A DNA stretch of 17,188 nt, from NCBI GenBank assembly GCA_023417735.1, contig JAEZEK010000204.1, positions 1-17,188 of the forward strand, read 5' to 3'. A model generated the notes under the pieces. It saw nothing but the letters and a program-made list of their open reading frames with translations, had not been told where the DNA came from and did not search any database. This document shows positions 1-8,668 of this stretch, in pieces. This DNA comes from Pseudomonadota bacterium (GTDB taxonomy: Bacteria > Pseudomonadota > Alphaproteobacteria > Rhizobiales > Afifellaceae). Position 1 is the stretch's first letter, and every line of letters starts with the position of its first letter. Made by a program: the position numbers and the translations under genes.

Positions 1-945
1 GGTGAAGCCGCCGCCCATCGCTTCCAGCAGCACGAGGTCGCCCTTCTTGATCCGGCCGTCCCGTCGCGCCTCGTCGAGCGCGAGCGGAATCGATGCGGCG
101 GAGGTGTTGCCGTGCCGTTCGACGGTGCACACGACCTTCTCCGACGCGATGCCGAGCTTCTTCGCGCTCGCGTCGATGATGCGCTTGTTGGCCTGGTGCG
201 GCACGAACCAGGCGATGTCGTCCGCATCCGTCCCGGTCGCCGCGAAGGCCTGGTCGATCACGTCGGCGATCATCCCGACTGCGTGCTTGAAGACCTCGCG
301 GCCTTCCATCCGGAGATGGCCGACGGTGCGCGTCGAGGACGGGCCGCCGTCGACATAGAGCTTCTCCTTGTGCTGCCCGTCCGACCGCAGATGCGAGGTC
401 AGGATGCCGCGGTCGGTGACCTCGCCGGGCTGTTCCTGCCCCTCGAGCACGACGGCGCCCGCGCCGTCGCCGAAGAGGACGCAGGTCGTCCGGTCGGTCC
501 AGTCGAGGATGCGCGAGAAGGTTTCCGCGCCGATGACGAGCGCGCGCTTGAACTGGCCGGTCCGCAAGAGCGCGTCGGCGGTCGACAGCGCGAAGACGAA
601 GCCGGTGCAGACTGCCTGCAGGTCGAACGCCGCGCCGTGATGGGTGCCGAGCCGGTTCTGGACCGCCACGGCCGTCGCCGGGAAGGTATTGTCCGGCGTC
701 GACGTGCCGACCACGATGAGGTCGATGTCGCTCGCCGCCATTCCGGCGTCGGCGAGGGCCCGCTCGGCCGCCGCCACCGCCAGGTCCGACGTCATCTCGC
801 CTTCCGCCGCGATGTGGCGCTCCCTGATGCCGGTCCGCTGGACGATCCACTCGTCGGACGTGTCCACGAGCGTCGCGAGATCGGCGTTCGTCAGGACCTT
901 CTCGGGAAGATAGCTGCCGGTCCCAAGGACCACGGATCGAATCAT
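1..945 (-). CDS. fabH: 3-oxoacyl-ACP synthase III (KAS III), 3' end cut by window
   Basis: FabH catalyses the first condensation of type II fatty acid synthesis, joining acetyl-CoA to malonyl-ACP in the cytoplasm. The reading frame begins at the ATG at 945 and stays open for 315 codons to the window edge, where it reads GGGFT; only the last few residues should be missing. The thiolase-fold catalytic triad is visible: Cys113 in LQAVCTG, His250 in VPHQANKR and Asn280 in HGNTS. The start [15 protein letters not shown] is typical of the family. Its ATG overlaps the plsX stop by four bases (ATGA, 942-945), so the two genes are translationally coupled. The plsX-fabH order is common in bacteria. Identification is close to certain; the exact C-terminus is not visible. 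Confidence 0.97.
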   Translation of the reverse strand, partial: MIRSVVLGTGSYLPEKVLTNADLATLVDTSDEWIVQRTGIRERHIAAEGEMTSDLAVAAAERALADAGMAASDIDLIVVGTSTPDNTFPATAVAVQNRLGTHHGAAFDLQAVCTGFVFALSTADALLRTGQFKRALVIGAETFSRILDWTDRTTCVLFGDGAGAVVLEGQEQPGEVTDRGILTSHLRSDGQHKEKLYVDGGPSSTRTVGHLRMEGREVFKHAVGMIADVIDQAFAATGTDADDIAWFVPHQANKRIIDASAKKLGIASEKVVCTVERHGNTSAASIPLALDEARRDGRIKKGDLVLLEAMGGGFT

Positions 946-2000
946 GCGCTCTCTGCTCCGGCGGGTATCGCTGCCGGCCGCGCCTGCACCGCGATGCGAT
1001 GCTTCACAATCTGGTCGAGCAGATCGTGCCGGGCCATTTCCCGCGCCAATTCCACCGCACTCGCGAATCCCTCCGCGTCCGTGCCGCCGTGGCTCTTGAT
1101 CACCATTCCGTTCAAACCCAGGAACACGCCGCCATTGACCTTGCGGGGATCCATCTTCTCGCGCAGCCGGTCGAAGGCGGAACGCGCGAGCAAGTAGCCG
1201 AGCCGCGCCATCATCGTCCGCGACATCGCCGCACGCAGGTATTCGGCGATCTGCCGGGCGGTGCCTTCGGCGGTCTTCAGCGCGATGTTGCCGGCGAAGC
1301 CCTCCGTCACCACGACGTCGACCGTGCCCTTGCCGAGGTCGTCGCCTTCCACGAAGCCGCGGTACTCGAAGTGCACCCGGTCGCTCTCGCGCAGGATCTG
1401 GCCCGCCTTGCGGACCTCCTCCATGCCCTTGATCTCCTCGACGCCGACATTGAGCAGCGCCACCGTCGGGCGCTCCAGGTCGAACACCGCCTGCGACATG
1501 GCCGCGCCCATGACGGCGAAGTCGACCAGCATCTGCGCGTCCGAACCGATCGTCGCGCCGACGTCGAGCACGATGCTCTCGCCCCGCAAGGTCGGCCAGA
1601 TCGCCGCGATCGCCGGCCGCTCTATGCCTTCCATCATCCTGAGGCAGAACTTCGACATCGCCATCAGCGCGCCGGTGTTGCCGGCGGAAACGGCCGCCCT
1701 CGCCTCGCCGTCGCGCACCGCCTGGATGGCGCGCCACATGCTCGATTTCCACCGCCCCTTGCGGAGCGCCTGGCTCGGCTTGTCGTCCATCTGCACGGCG
1801 ACGTCGCAGTGATGGAGCACGGCGACGGCCGCGAGCGCCTCGTGCCGCGCCAGGATCGGCCCGACCAGTTTCGAATCGCCATAGATGACGAAACGCAGGT
1901 CCGGGCATCGTTCCAGTGCGAGAGCCGCCCCGCCGATGATCACGCCCGGGCCGCGGTCGCCGCCCATGGCGTCCAGCGAGATCGTGATCGGCTCAGCCAT
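942..2000 (-). CDS. plsX: phosphate acyltransferase PlsX
   Basis: PlsX converts acyl-ACP and phosphate into acyl-phosphate, the donor used by PlsY in the first step of phospholipid synthesis; it is a soluble, membrane-associated enzyme. The 352-residue product has the expected family length. It shows [10 protein letters not shown] near residues 9-18, [12 protein letters not shown] (71-82), [10 protein letters not shown] (105-114), [17 protein letters not shown] (230-246) and, near the C-terminus, [12 protein letters not shown], all conserved PlsX blocks. The start ATG at 2000 follows a GAGGGACG ribosome-binding site. Its stop overlaps the fabH start, so both are probably on one mRNA. The DUF177 (YceD) and rpmF genes that often precede plsX are not next to it here; the upstream neighbour is the divergent panC. 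Confidence 0.97.
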   Translation of the reverse strand: MAEPITISLDAMGGDRGPGVIIGGAALALERCPDLRFVIYGDSKLVGPILARHEALAAVAVLHHCDVAVQMDDKPSQALRKGRWKSSMWRAIQAVRDGEARAAVSAGNTGALMAMSKFCLRMMEGIERPAIAAIWPTLRGESIVLDVGATIGSDAQMLVDFAVMGAAMSQAVFDLERPTVALLNVGVEEIKGMEEVRKAGQILRESDRVHFEYRGFVEGDDLGKGTVDVVVTEGFAGNIALKTAEGTARQIAEYLRAAMSRTMMARLGYLLARSAFDRLREKMDPRKVNGGVFLGLNGMVIKSHGGTDAEGFASAVELAREMARHDLLDQIVKHRIAVQARPAAIPAGAESA

Positions 2001-2032
2001 TCATGAAGTGCGTCCCTCGGCGCTGCGGCCGG

Positions 2033-2060
2033 ACAATAGCGTCTGGTGCCGCCGAAACAA
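2033..2060 (-). promoter_or_regulatory. candidate promoter for plsX-fabH
   Basis: On the minus strand TTGTTT (2055-2060) and TATTGT (2033-2038) are separated by 16 bases, about 33 bases upstream of the plsX start. Each hexamer matches the sigma-70 consensus at four of six positions. It lies in the 143-bp divergent space shared with panC (2001-2143), where a promoter in each direction is expected. This is a pattern match only. Confidence 0.35.
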
Positions 2061-2143
2061 GCAGCCAGCCGCACCTGATAGTCGCCGCCACGGCTCTTGC
2101 GCAAGCCGCGCGCGCCGACTAGCCAGCAGCAAGGGAGGAGCGG

Positions 2144-2998
2144 ATGAAGCCGGATACGGTCCGAACGCGCGCGGATCTCAAGCGGGTCGTCGACGAATGG
2201 CGCCGCGGCCGCCTCTCCGTCGCCATGGTGCCCACGATGGGCGCGCTCCATGCCGGCCACCTGGCCCTTGTCCGCGCCGCGTCCGAGGCGGCGGACCGCG
2301 TGGTGGTGACGCTCTTCGTCAATCCGAAGCAGTTCGGCCCGGCCGAGGATTTCGGCTCCTATCCCCGCACCGAGGAGAGCGACCGCGCGCTGCTGGCGGA
2401 GCTCGGCGTGGACGTTCTGTTCGCACCCTCGGCCGCGGAGATGTACCCGGCCGGCTTCGCCACTTCGGTCAGCGTGGGCGGCCCCGCGGAGGGCCTGGAG
2501 ACGGCGTTCCGCCCGCACTTCTTCTCCGGCGTCGCGACCGTCGTCGCCAAGCTGCTGATCGCCGGCCTGCCCGACAGGGCGTTCTTCGGCGAGAAGGACT
2601 ACCAGCAGCTCCTCGTCGTCCGCCGCATGGCCGCCGACCTCGGGCTCCCGACGGAGATCGTCGGCTGCCCCACCGTTCGCGAGCCGGACGGCCTCGCCCT
2701 TTCCTCGCGCAACGCCTATCTCGACGCGCGCGAGCGGGCGGCCGCGCCGGCGCTTCACCGCGGGATGGCGGAGGCCGCGGAGCGGATCCGTTCGGGCGAG
2801 CCGCCGGAGCAGGCCATCGCGGAAGCCCTCGCAGACATCCGCGGCGCCGGTTTCGTGGTCGATTATCTCGAGGTCCGCAACGCCGACACCCTCGCCCCGG
2901 TCGCGGACTGGCGGGCGGACCCGCTTCGCATGCTCGCCGCGGCCCGCCTCGGCCGCACCCGGCTCATCGACAACATTCCGGTGCCGAATCCGGCGTGA
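2144..2998 (+). CDS. panC: pantothenate synthetase
   Basis: PanC condenses pantoate and beta-alanine using ATP to make pantothenate, the precursor of coenzyme A, in the cytoplasm. The 284-residue product has the usual length and nucleotidyltransferase motifs: [11 protein letters not shown] (29-39) with the HxGH ATP-binding histidines 36 and 39, VNPKQFGP (59-66), [15 protein letters not shown] (123-137), GEKDYQQ (149-155), and [12 protein letters not shown] (179-190) in the position of the KMSKS-like loop. The ATG at 2144 is preceded by a strong AAGGGAGGAG ribosome-binding site. panB, its frequent partner, is not adjacent. The gene is divergent from plsX; ndk lies 97 bp downstream and has its own candidate promoter. 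Confidence 0.97.
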   Translation: MKPDTVRTRADLKRVVDEWRRGRLSVAMVPTMGALHAGHLALVRAASEAADRVVVTLFVNPKQFGPAEDFGSYPRTEESDRALLAELGVDVLFAPSAAEMYPAGFATSVSVGGPAEGLETAFRPHFFSGVATVVAKLLIAGLPDRAFFGEKDYQQLLVVRRMAADLGLPTEIVGCPTVREPDGLALSSRNAYLDARERAAAPALHRGMAEAAERIRSGEPPEQAIAEALADIRGAGFVVDYLEVRNADTLAPVADWRADPLRMLAAARLGRTRLIDNIPVPNPA

Positions 2999-3026
2999 GG
3001 GGACGCGGTGCGCCAGAGGCCGCGCC

Positions 3027-3055
3027 TTGCCGCGCATCCGGGCCGCGGCTATAGC
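3027..3055 (+). promoter_or_regulatory. candidate sigma-70 promoter for ndk
   Basis: TTGCCG (3027-3032) and TATAGC (3050-3055) are 17 bases apart, the optimal spacing, in the short gap between panC and ndk and about 40 bases before the ndk start. The -10 hexamer keeps the TATA core. It suggests ndk can be transcribed independently of panC. This is a pattern match only. Confidence 0.4.
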
Positions 3056-3095
3056 TCCGCGCCGAAAACCCACCCCAAAGACAGCAGGGCATCCT

Positions 3096-3518
3096 ATGGC
3101 GATCGAGCGCACCTTCTCCATCATCAAGCCGGACGCGACGGAGCGGAACATCACCGGCAAGATCATCGACAAGCTGGAAGGCGCCGGCCTCCGCGTCGTC
3201 GCGCAGAAGCGCATCCGGATGACCCGGCAGCAGGCAGAGGGCTTCTACGCCGTCCACAAGGAGCGGCCGTTCTTCGGCGAGCTCGTGGAGACGATGACCG
3301 CCGGCCCGGTGGTGGTCCAGGTGCTCGAAGGCGAGGACGCGATCGCGAAGAACCGCGAGATCATGGGCGCCACCAACCCGAAGGACGCCGCGCCCGGCAC
3401 GATCCGCAAGGAGTTCGCCCGCTCCATCGGCGAGAACTCGGTGCACGGCTCCGACGGCCCGGACACGGCGAAGCAGGAGATTGCGTTCTTCTTCAAGGAC
3501 GACGAGATCGTCGGCTGA
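3096..3518 (+). CDS. ndk: nucleoside diphosphate kinase
   Basis: Ndk moves the gamma-phosphate from ATP to other nucleoside diphosphates through a phosphohistidine, balancing NTP and dNTP pools in the cytoplasm. From the ATG at 3096 the product is 140 residues, exactly the family length. It begins [15 protein letters not shown] and contains the catalytic histidine His117 in NSVHGSD, preceded by the [11 protein letters not shown] block. The frame is open further upstream to 3027, but that extension has no homology-like content and covers the candidate promoter, so 3096 is preferred. Transcription converges with the metY-type gene; the stop codons are separated by a strong hairpin. Confidence 0.97.
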   Translation: MAIERTFSIIKPDATERNITGKIIDKLEGAGLRVVAQKRIRMTRQQAEGFYAVHKERPFFGELVETMTAGPVVVQVLEGEDAIAKNREIMGATNPKDAAPGTIRKEFARSIGENSVHGSDGPDTAKQEIAFFFKDDEIVG

Positions 3519-3562
3519 GCCCCGCGTGGCCGGCGCGGCCGGCCCGACGCCACCCTGATCAG

Positions 3563-3586
3563 CGGGGCCCGCCCACCCGGGCCCCG
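3563..3586 (+). terminator. GC-rich hairpin between convergent ndk and metY
   Basis: A perfect 9-bp stem (CGGGGCCCG at 3563-3571 pairing with CGGGCCCCG at 3578-3586) encloses a six-base loop and is followed on the plus strand by TTCCATTT. It lies 45 bases after the ndk stop and just beyond the metY stop. The T-rich tail is poor, so it is a plausible but not canonical intrinsic terminator for ndk, possibly working in both directions. Confidence 0.6.
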
Positions 3587-3593
3587 TTCCATT

Positions 3594-4889
3594 TCAGCCG
3601 GCGGCGGCCGCGAACGCCTGCTCGAGGTCGGCGATGATGTCGTCCTTGTCCTCGAGCCCGACCGAGAGGCGGATCACGTCGGGTCCCGCGCCGGCGGACG
3701 CCTTGTGCTCGTCGGGCACCTGCCGGTGCGTCGTCGACGCCGGGTGGATGATCAGGGAGCGCACGTCCCCGATATTGGCGAGGTGCGAGAAGAGCTTCAC
3801 GTTCTCGACGATGGCCACGCCGGCGTCATAGCCGCCGCGCACGCCGAAGGTCATGACGGCGCCGGCCCCCTTTGGCACGTAGCGCTTCGCCAGATTGTGG
3901 TAGCGGTCGCCGGGCAGCCCCGCATAGCTCACCCAGGTCACCTGCGGATGCTCCGAGAGCCACTCGGCGACCGCCAGCGCGTTCTCGCAATGGCGCTGCA
4001 TCCGCAGCGGCTGCGTCTCGATGCCCTGCAGGATCATGAAGGCGTTGAACGGCGAGATCGCCGGGCCGAGGTCGCGCAGCCCCAGCACCCGGCAGGCGAT
4101 CGCGAAGGCGAAGTTGCCGAACGTCTCGTGCAGGACGATGCCGTGATACTCCGGCCGCGGTTCCGACAGCATCGGATAGCGACCCTCGCGCGACCAGTCG
4201 AACGAGCCGGCGTCCACGATGACGCCGCCCATGGACGTGCCGTGGCCGCCGAGGAACTTGGTGAGCGAATGCACGACCACGTCGGCGCCGTGCTCGATCG
4301 GCCGGCAGAGGTAGGGGGTCGCGAGCGTGTTGTCGACGACGAGCGGCACGCCGGCGCGCCTGGCGACCTGCGCGATCGCCTCGATGTCGACGACGATCCC
4401 GCCGGGATTGGCGATCGATTCGATGAAGATCGCCTTGGTGCGCGGCGTGATCGCGCTCTGGAAGCTCGCGACGTCGTCGGTGTCCGCCCACACGACGTTC
4501 CAGCCGAAGCTCTTGAAGGACTGGCTGAGCTGGTTGATGGAGCCGCCATAGAGCTTCTTCGCCGCGACGATCTCGTCGCCCGGCTTCATCATCGTGTGGA
4601 ACGCGATCATCTGGGCGGCGTGGCCGGACGCGACGGCGAGCGCCGCCGTACCGCCCTCGAGCGCCGCGACCCGCTCCTCGAGCACGGCCTGGGTCGGATT
4701 CATGATCCGGGTGTAGATGTTGCCGAAGGCCTGCAGCCCGAACAGCGACGCGGCGTGGTCGACGTCGTCGAACACGAACGAGGTCGTCTGGTAGATCGGC
4801 GTGGCGCGCGCGCCGGTCGCCGGATCCGGCTGTGCGCCGGCATGGATCGCGAGCGTATCGAATCCCGGGCTTCTCTGTTCGGACATCAT
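3594..4889 (-). CDS. metY: O-acetylhomoserine sulfhydrylase (Cys/Met metabolism PLP enzyme)
   Basis: This PLP enzyme probably makes homocysteine from O-acetylhomoserine and sulfide in methionine synthesis (O-acetylhomoserine aminocarboxypropyltransferase). The 431-residue length fits MetY, which is longer than cystathionine gamma-synthases of about 380-400. Seen in the sequence are [20 protein letters not shown] (12-31), YTRIMNPT (59-66), [11 protein letters not shown] (87-97), [11 protein letters not shown] (184-194), and the PLP-binding Lys211 in [12 protein letters not shown]. Two adjacent ATG codons (4889 and 4886) follow GAGGTGAGGGAAC; either could be used. The adjacent PaaK-like gene ends 143 bp upstream, and a candidate promoter in that gap suggests separate transcription. 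O-succinylhomoserine use is a less likely alternative. Confidence 0.92.
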   Translation of the reverse strand: MMSEQRSPGFDTLAIHAGAQPDPATGARATPIYQTTSFVFDDVDHAASLFGLQAFGNIYTRIMNPTQAVLEERVAALEGGTAALAVASGHAAQMIAFHTMMKPGDEIVAAKKLYGGSINQLSQSFKSFGWNVVWADTDDVASFQSAITPRTKAIFIESIANPGGIVVDIEAIAQVARRAGVPLVVDNTLATPYLCRPIEHGADVVVHSLTKFLGGHGTSMGGVIVDAGSFDWSREGRYPMLSEPRPEYHGIVLHETFGNFAFAIACRVLGLRDLGPAISPFNAFMILQGIETQPLRMQRHCENALAVAEWLSEHPQVTWVSYAGLPGDRYHNLAKRYVPKGAGAVMTFGVRGGYDAGVAIVENVKLFSHLANIGDVRSLIIHPASTTHRQVPDEHKASAGAGPDVIRLSVGLEDKDDIIADLEQAFAAAAG

Positions 4890-4930
4890 GTTCCCTCACC
4901 TCGGTCGCCGGCCGCTCCGGCGCCGCGCAT

Positions 4931-4960
4931 TCTCTAGCCCATCCGTTCCCGCCCGCGCAA
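4931..4960 (-). promoter_or_regulatory. candidate promoter for metY
   Basis: On the minus strand TTGCGC (4955-4960) and TAGAGA (4931-4936) are separated by 18 bases, about 41 bases before the metY start. The match is modest. The whole 4890-5032 gap shows no recognisable riboswitch core and no clear terminator for the upstream gene. Confidence 0.3.
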
Positions 4961-5032
4961 AGCCTGCCGGGCCGCTCGAACGGCGGGAGGACCTCGCCCG
5001 CGCGCGAGCCGGCGCGCATCGCGGCAGCGCGC

Positions 5033-6280
5033 TCAATCGTATTTCCGGAGGTCCTCGATCGCCTTGCCGTCGTTCGGCAGCGTGCCCGGCGCGACCGCTT
5101 CCACCTCGCCCCGGAGCCGGGTCTCGGCCTGCAGCGTCGCCGCGACTGCGGCGGGATCGAACGATTGGTCGGTCTTCGGCTCGGCCCGCAGCGTCATGCG
5201 GTCCTGTCCCCCGGCCCGCTCGACGACGAGCCGGGCGCGGCCGATCTCCGGGTGCCGCTTCAGGACGGCCGCGATCTGCGCCGGATCGACGAACATGCCC
5301 TTCACCTTGGTGCGCTGGTCGGCGCGGCCGAGCCAGCCGCGGAGGCGGGTATTGGTCCGCCCGCAGGGCGACGGACCGGGCAGGACGGCGGAGAGGTCGC
5401 CGGTGCCGAAGCGCACGAGCGGATAGGCCGGGTTGAGCGTCGTCACCACCACCTCGCCGACCTCCCCGTCCGGCAGGGGCTCGCCGGTGCCGGGCCGCAC
5501 GATCTCCACCAGCATGTCCTCGCTCGCGACGAGCCCGGGGCAGACCGCGCCTTCGTGCATGGCCTCGTAGGCGATCACCCCGACATCGGCGATCGCATAG
5601 GCCTGCGTCACCGAAATGCCGCGCCCGGCGTAGAACTGCCGCAGCTTCGGGAAGAGCGCCCCGCCGGAGACCAGCGCGCGCCGCAGCGAGGAGACGTCCT
5701 TGCCGGTTTCCGCGGCCTTTTCGAGGATCACCTTCAGGAAGTCGGGCGTGCCGACGTAGCCCGTCGCCCCGAGGGCGGCGATCGCCTCGGCCTGCCGCTC
5801 ACTCTCGCCGGGCCCGGAGGGAAACACGTTGCAGCCGAGCGCGCGCAAACCCTCGTCCAGCATGAATCCCCCGGGGGTCACGTGGTACGAGAAGCAGTTG
5901 ACGACGCGATCGCCGCGCCGGAACCCCGCGGCATGAAGCGCGCGGGAAACGGCCCAGGGGTCGATCCCGGGCGGCTGCGGCTCCCAGATCGGCCCGGGCG
6001 ACATGAACATGCGCGTGCCGACGAGCGCGGCCGCCGGGGCGAAGCCGCCGAAGGGCGGGTCCTCGGCCTGGAGCGCCTTGAGGCGGTTCTTCCGAAGCAC
6101 CGGCAGGCCGGAAAGCGCTTCGCGCGACGTGATCGACGCGGGATCGACGGACGTGAGATGGCGCTTCAGCCCGGGCGCGGCAGCGAGCGCGGCCTGGAGG
6201 AACTCCGAGAACCGCGTGAAGAAGAGGGCTTCCCGCTCCGCCGGGTCGCGCGTTTCCAGGCTGTCGAAATGGTCGGCCAT
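5033..6280 (-). CDS. PaaK-like AMP-forming CoA ligase family protein with altered P-loop
   Basis: The 415-residue protein resembles phenylacetate-CoA ligase (PaaK) in length and layout. It has an N-terminal helical segment with LPVLRKNRLK (59-68), a central adenylating domain, RFGTGDLS (290-297) with Asp295 at the ribose-binding position, LGRADQRTKVKG (317-328) as the hinge, and a C-terminal GKAIED (405-410) whose Lys406 fits the adenylation lysine. Two motifs deviate: where PaaK has a Ser/Thr/Gly-rich ATP loop this protein has RMFMSPGPIWEP (90-101), and the YGxTE-like motif reads YAIADVG (228-234). It is the last gene of the transporter operon, 34 bp after livF, with GGGGGAGAC before the ATG. 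A role in activating the imported acid is inferred from context; substrate and activity are unknown. Confidence 0.82.
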   Translation of the reverse strand: MADHFDSLETRDPAEREALFFTRFSEFLQAALAAAPGLKRHLTSVDPASITSREALSGLPVLRKNRLKALQAEDPPFGGFAPAAALVGTRMFMSPGPIWEPQPPGIDPWAVSRALHAAGFRRGDRVVNCFSYHVTPGGFMLDEGLRALGCNVFPSGPGESERQAEAIAALGATGYVGTPDFLKVILEKAAETGKDVSSLRRALVSGGALFPKLRQFYAGRGISVTQAYAIADVGVIAYEAMHEGAVCPGLVASEDMLVEIVRPGTGEPLPDGEVGEVVVTTLNPAYPLVRFGTGDLSAVLPGPSPCGRTNTRLRGWLGRADQRTKVKGMFVDPAQIAAVLKRHPEIGRARLVVERAGGQDRMTLRAEPKTDQSFDPAAVAATLQAETRLRGEVEAVAPGTLPNDGKAIEDLRKYD

Positions 6281-6314
6281 GTCTCCCCCGCCAGGCTTCG
6301 GCGCGAACCGGCCG

Positions 6315-7163
6315 TCAGGCCAGCCAGCGCTTGCGGCGCTTGTAGTGCTTCACGTCGCGGAACGACTTCCGCCCCTCGCCGCCGATGCCGAGATAGAATT
6401 CCTTCACGTCGGCGTTCTCCCGGAGCGAAGCGGCCGGCCCGTCGAGCACGACGCGCCCGGATTCCAGGATGTAGCCGTAATCGGCGAAACGGAGCGCGAT
6501 GTTCGTGTTCTGCTCGGCCAGCAGGAAGGACACCTGCTCCTGCCGGTTGAGCCGCGCGACGATCTCGAAGATCTCCTCCACGAGCTGGGGCGCGAGGCCC
6601 ATCGACGGCTCGTCGAGAAGGATCATGTTCGGGCGGCTCATCAGCGCGCGGCCGATTGCGGTCATCTGCTGCTCGCCGCCGGACGTGTAGCCCGCCTGCG
6701 AGCCGCGCCGCTCGCGCAGCCTCGGGAAATAGCTGTAGACGAGGTCGAGGTCGCGCCTGATGGCGGCCGCGCCGTCGCGCCTGGTGAAGGCCCCCGTCAT
6801 GAGGTTCTCCTCCACCGTCAGGTGCCCGAAGCAGTGCCTGCCCTCCATCACCTGGATGCAGCCCCGCCGCACCAGGGCGTTCGGCGAGAGCGAATCGACG
6901 CGCTCGCCGCGGAACTCGATGCTGCCCTTGGTCACCTCGCCGCGCTCCGCCCGCAGGAGGTTCGAGATCGCCTTGAGGGTGGTCGTCTTGCCGGCCCCGT
7001 TCGCGCCGAGCAGGGCGACGATCCCGCCTTGCGGCACGCTGAGCGACACGCCCTTCAGGACGAGGATGACGTGGTCGTAGATGACCTCGATGTTGTTCAG
7101 GACGAGGATCGGGGCGGCGGAGGCGGCAGCCGCACCATGTGCCGTTTCAGTCGCAGTCGCCAT
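6315..7163 (-). CDS. livF: HAAT-family ABC transporter ATP-binding protein, LivF-like
   Basis: This is one of two ATPases that power the importer encoded in this operon, acting at the cytoplasmic face of the inner membrane. The 282-residue product has Walker A GANGAGKT (53-60), a signature motif YTSGGEQQ (159-166) and Walker B MILLDEP (180-186). AEQN with glutamine replaces the H-loop histidine, as is usual for LivF proteins. A basic C-terminal tail (KHYKRRKRWLA) and a short Ala-rich N-terminus extend beyond the roughly 235-residue E. coli LivF. A 60-bp gap containing a 10-bp hairpin separates it from the upstream binding-protein gene; the ribosome-binding site is weak. The amino-acid specificity implied by the name livF should not be assumed, since the operon also carries CoA ligases. 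Confidence 0.9.
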   Translation of the reverse strand: MATATETAHGAAAASAAPILVLNNIEVIYDHVILVLKGVSLSVPQGGIVALLGANGAGKTTTLKAISNLLRAERGEVTKGSIEFRGERVDSLSPNALVRRGCIQVMEGRHCFGHLTVEENLMTGAFTRRDGAAAIRRDLDLVYSYFPRLRERRGSQAGYTSGGEQQMTAIGRALMSRPNMILLDEPSMGLAPQLVEEIFEIVARLNRQEQVSFLLAEQNTNIALRFADYGYILESGRVVLDGPAASLRENADVKEFYLGIGGEGRKSFRDVKHYKRRKRWLA

Positions 7164-7189
7164 CGCCGCTGCCCCATCGTGAAGAGGTG

Positions 7190-7214
7190 CCGCCCGGCGA
7201 ATGCCGCCGGGCGG
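7190..7214 (-). repeat. intercistronic hairpin after the binding-protein gene
   Basis: A perfect 10-bp inverted repeat (7190-7199 with 7205-7214, five-base loop) sits 10 bases after the stop of the substrate-binding-protein gene and before livF. There is no T-tract on the minus strand, so it is more likely an mRNA-stabilising or attenuating structure than a full terminator. Such structures often raise binding-protein output relative to downstream genes. Confidence 0.6.
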
Positions 7215-7223
7215 GAATGCCGA

Positions 7224-8543
7224 TCAGCTCCGGGCGCATGCCTCAGTGCGCTCCGGCCAGGGGGCGTTCGCCGCGACATAGTCGTCGGCCGCCTTCTGGA
7301 GGAGCGGCCCGACGACGTCGGTCATCGGCTCGAACCAGTCCGACGCCTGCACCCATTTCGATCCGTCCCATTCCTGGACGTAGACCTTGTGGTGGCCGGA
7401 ATGGTTCTCGCAGGTGATCTTGATCGGGGACATGAAGCCCTCGAGCCCGATCTCCTTCAGCCGCTCCTCGCTGATGTCGAGGTTCTCGAGCCCGACCCGC
7501 ATGTCCTCGGCGGTGATCGCCTTCTTCCCGGTGATCTCCTGCGCGGTCCTGATCCCTTCGGCCATCAGCACGGCGTTCATGACGCCGCGGTTGTAGAGGT
7601 TCTCGCCGAACTTCGCGGCCTCGACCTGGCTCTTTCCGGCGTCCACCACGTGCTTCTTGATGTCCTGGAGAGCGGGATAGTCCGGGCCGACGCCGTTGAT
7701 GTTCAGCGTCCGGTAGCCCTTCGCCTCCTGCCCGCCGGCGCGCGCATCGTCCTCGCCGCCGGACCACCAGACCCCGTAGAACTTGTTCATGGGGTACCGG
7801 ATCTTGGTGGCTTCCTTCACCGCGGTGGGGTTCATGGCGCCCCAGCCCCAGATGATCATGTAGTCCGGCCGGTCGCGGCGGACGTTCAGCCATTGCGACG
7901 ACTGGTTCTGCATCTCCTGGCCGGGCACCGGATATTGCACGAGCTGGAAGCCGTACTTCTCGGCCAGCTGCTGGAGCAGCGGAATGGGCTCGCGGCCGTA
8001 GCCGGCATCAAGGAAGATGTAGCCGATCTTCTTGCCCTTCAGATTGTCGATCCCGCCTTCCTGCTCGCCGATGTGCTTGATGACCGCCGAGGCGCCGTCC
8101 CAGTAGGTGTCGGGAGGGATGAAGACCCACGGGAACTTCTCGCCCTGCGCCGAGGCCGAAAGGCCGTAGCCCATGGAGAGCACCGGGATCTTGTCGACGC
8201 CGGCCTTGGGGATGACCTGCAGCGTGATGCCGGTCGACCAGGGATTGAAGACGACGGTCTTCTTGGCCTTGGCGGCCTCGTAGCACTCGACGCCCTTCTG
8301 CGTGTCGTAGCCGGTCTCGCACTCCTCGACCTGGATCCGCACGCCGCCGACGCCGCCGTCGCGCTCGTTCAGCATCCGAAGGTAGTCGTGCATGCCGTTC
8401 GCGATCGGGATGCCCGAGCCGGCATAGGGGCCGGTGCGATAGGTCGGCAGCTGGATGAAGATCGATTCCTGCGCGCTCGCCGCCGCAATGCCGGCGAGGA
8501 GCGCGATGCAGCCGATGCCGGCCGTCAGCACTTTCCGCTTCAT
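7224..8543 (-). CDS. periplasmic substrate-binding protein of HAAT-type ABC transporter (LivK-like)
   Basis: This is the periplasmic receptor that captures the substrate and delivers it to the LivH/LivM-type permeases. The 439-residue precursor starts with a typical signal peptide: MKRK, a hydrophobic stretch, and a likely signal peptidase I site after residue 24 (ASA-QES). The mature protein begins IFIQLPTYRTGPYAGSG and continues as a type I periplasmic-binding fold with NERDGGVGGVRIQV in the usual lobe-1 position. It is longer than E. coli LivK (about 370) and closer to the larger binding proteins often found beside CoA-ligase genes. A strong GGGAGGAAGGA ribosome-binding site precedes the ATG. 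Substrate is unknown; an aromatic or other carboxylate is suggested only by the operon. Confidence 0.9.
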   Translation of the reverse strand: MKRKVLTAGIGCIALLAGIAAASAQESIFIQLPTYRTGPYAGSGIPIANGMHDYLRMLNERDGGVGGVRIQVEECETGYDTQKGVECYEAAKAKKTVVFNPWSTGITLQVIPKAGVDKIPVLSMGYGLSASAQGEKFPWVFIPPDTYWDGASAVIKHIGEQEGGIDNLKGKKIGYIFLDAGYGREPIPLLQQLAEKYGFQLVQYPVPGQEMQNQSSQWLNVRRDRPDYMIIWGWGAMNPTAVKEATKIRYPMNKFYGVWWSGGEDDARAGGQEAKGYRTLNINGVGPDYPALQDIKKHVVDAGKSQVEAAKFGENLYNRGVMNAVLMAEGIRTAQEITGKKAITAEDMRVGLENLDISEERLKEIGLEGFMSPIKITCENHSGHHKVYVQEWDGSKWVQASDWFEPMTDVVGPLLQKAADDYVAANAPWPERTEACARS

Positions 8544-8577
8544 TCCTTCCTCCCAATCTGGCGTTTTCGCCTGTTCC

Positions 8578-8604
8578 GGACCGCCTTCCCCACCGGAGCG
8601 GTCC
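8578..8604 (-). repeat. hairpin in leader of binding-protein gene
   Basis: Inverted arms GGACCGC (8578-8584) and GCGGTCC (8598-8604) with a 13-base loop lie 35-61 bases upstream of the binding-protein ATG in the 125-bp gap after livM. If the adjacent candidate promoter is real, this stem would sit at or very near the 5' end of the transcript and could protect it from decay. This is an inference from position only. Confidence 0.4.
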
Positions 8605-8612
8605 CTGTCCGG

Positions 8613-8642
8613 ATTCTATGGCGGCGCCGCAGCGGCCGGCAA
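8613..8642 (-). promoter_or_regulatory. candidate internal promoter for binding-protein gene
   Basis: On the minus strand TTGCCG (8637-8642) and TAGAAT (8613-8618) are 18 bases apart; the -10 matches five of six consensus positions. It lies in the longest gap within the operon, directly before the gene whose product is usually needed in excess. It is a sequence match only. Confidence 0.4.
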
Positions 8643-8668
8643 TCCGCCGTGCGGCCCGCAAACCCTCC

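Noticed and set aside
3027..3095. Upstream extension of ndk to a TTG at 3027, adding 23 residues.
   Set aside because: The 140-residue form starts with the canonical Ndk N-terminus, and the extension overlaps the candidate promoter.
1940..3214. A 424-codon minus-strand open frame opposite panC and the start of ndk.
   Set aside because: panC and ndk carry intact motifs on the plus strand; the antisense product is Arg/Ala-rich without any recognisable domain.
4890..5032. Possible SAM-type riboswitch in front of metY, as found for some alphaproteobacterial methionine genes.
   Set aside because: I could not find a SAM-II-like conserved core or pseudoknot arrangement; only a modest promoter match is present.
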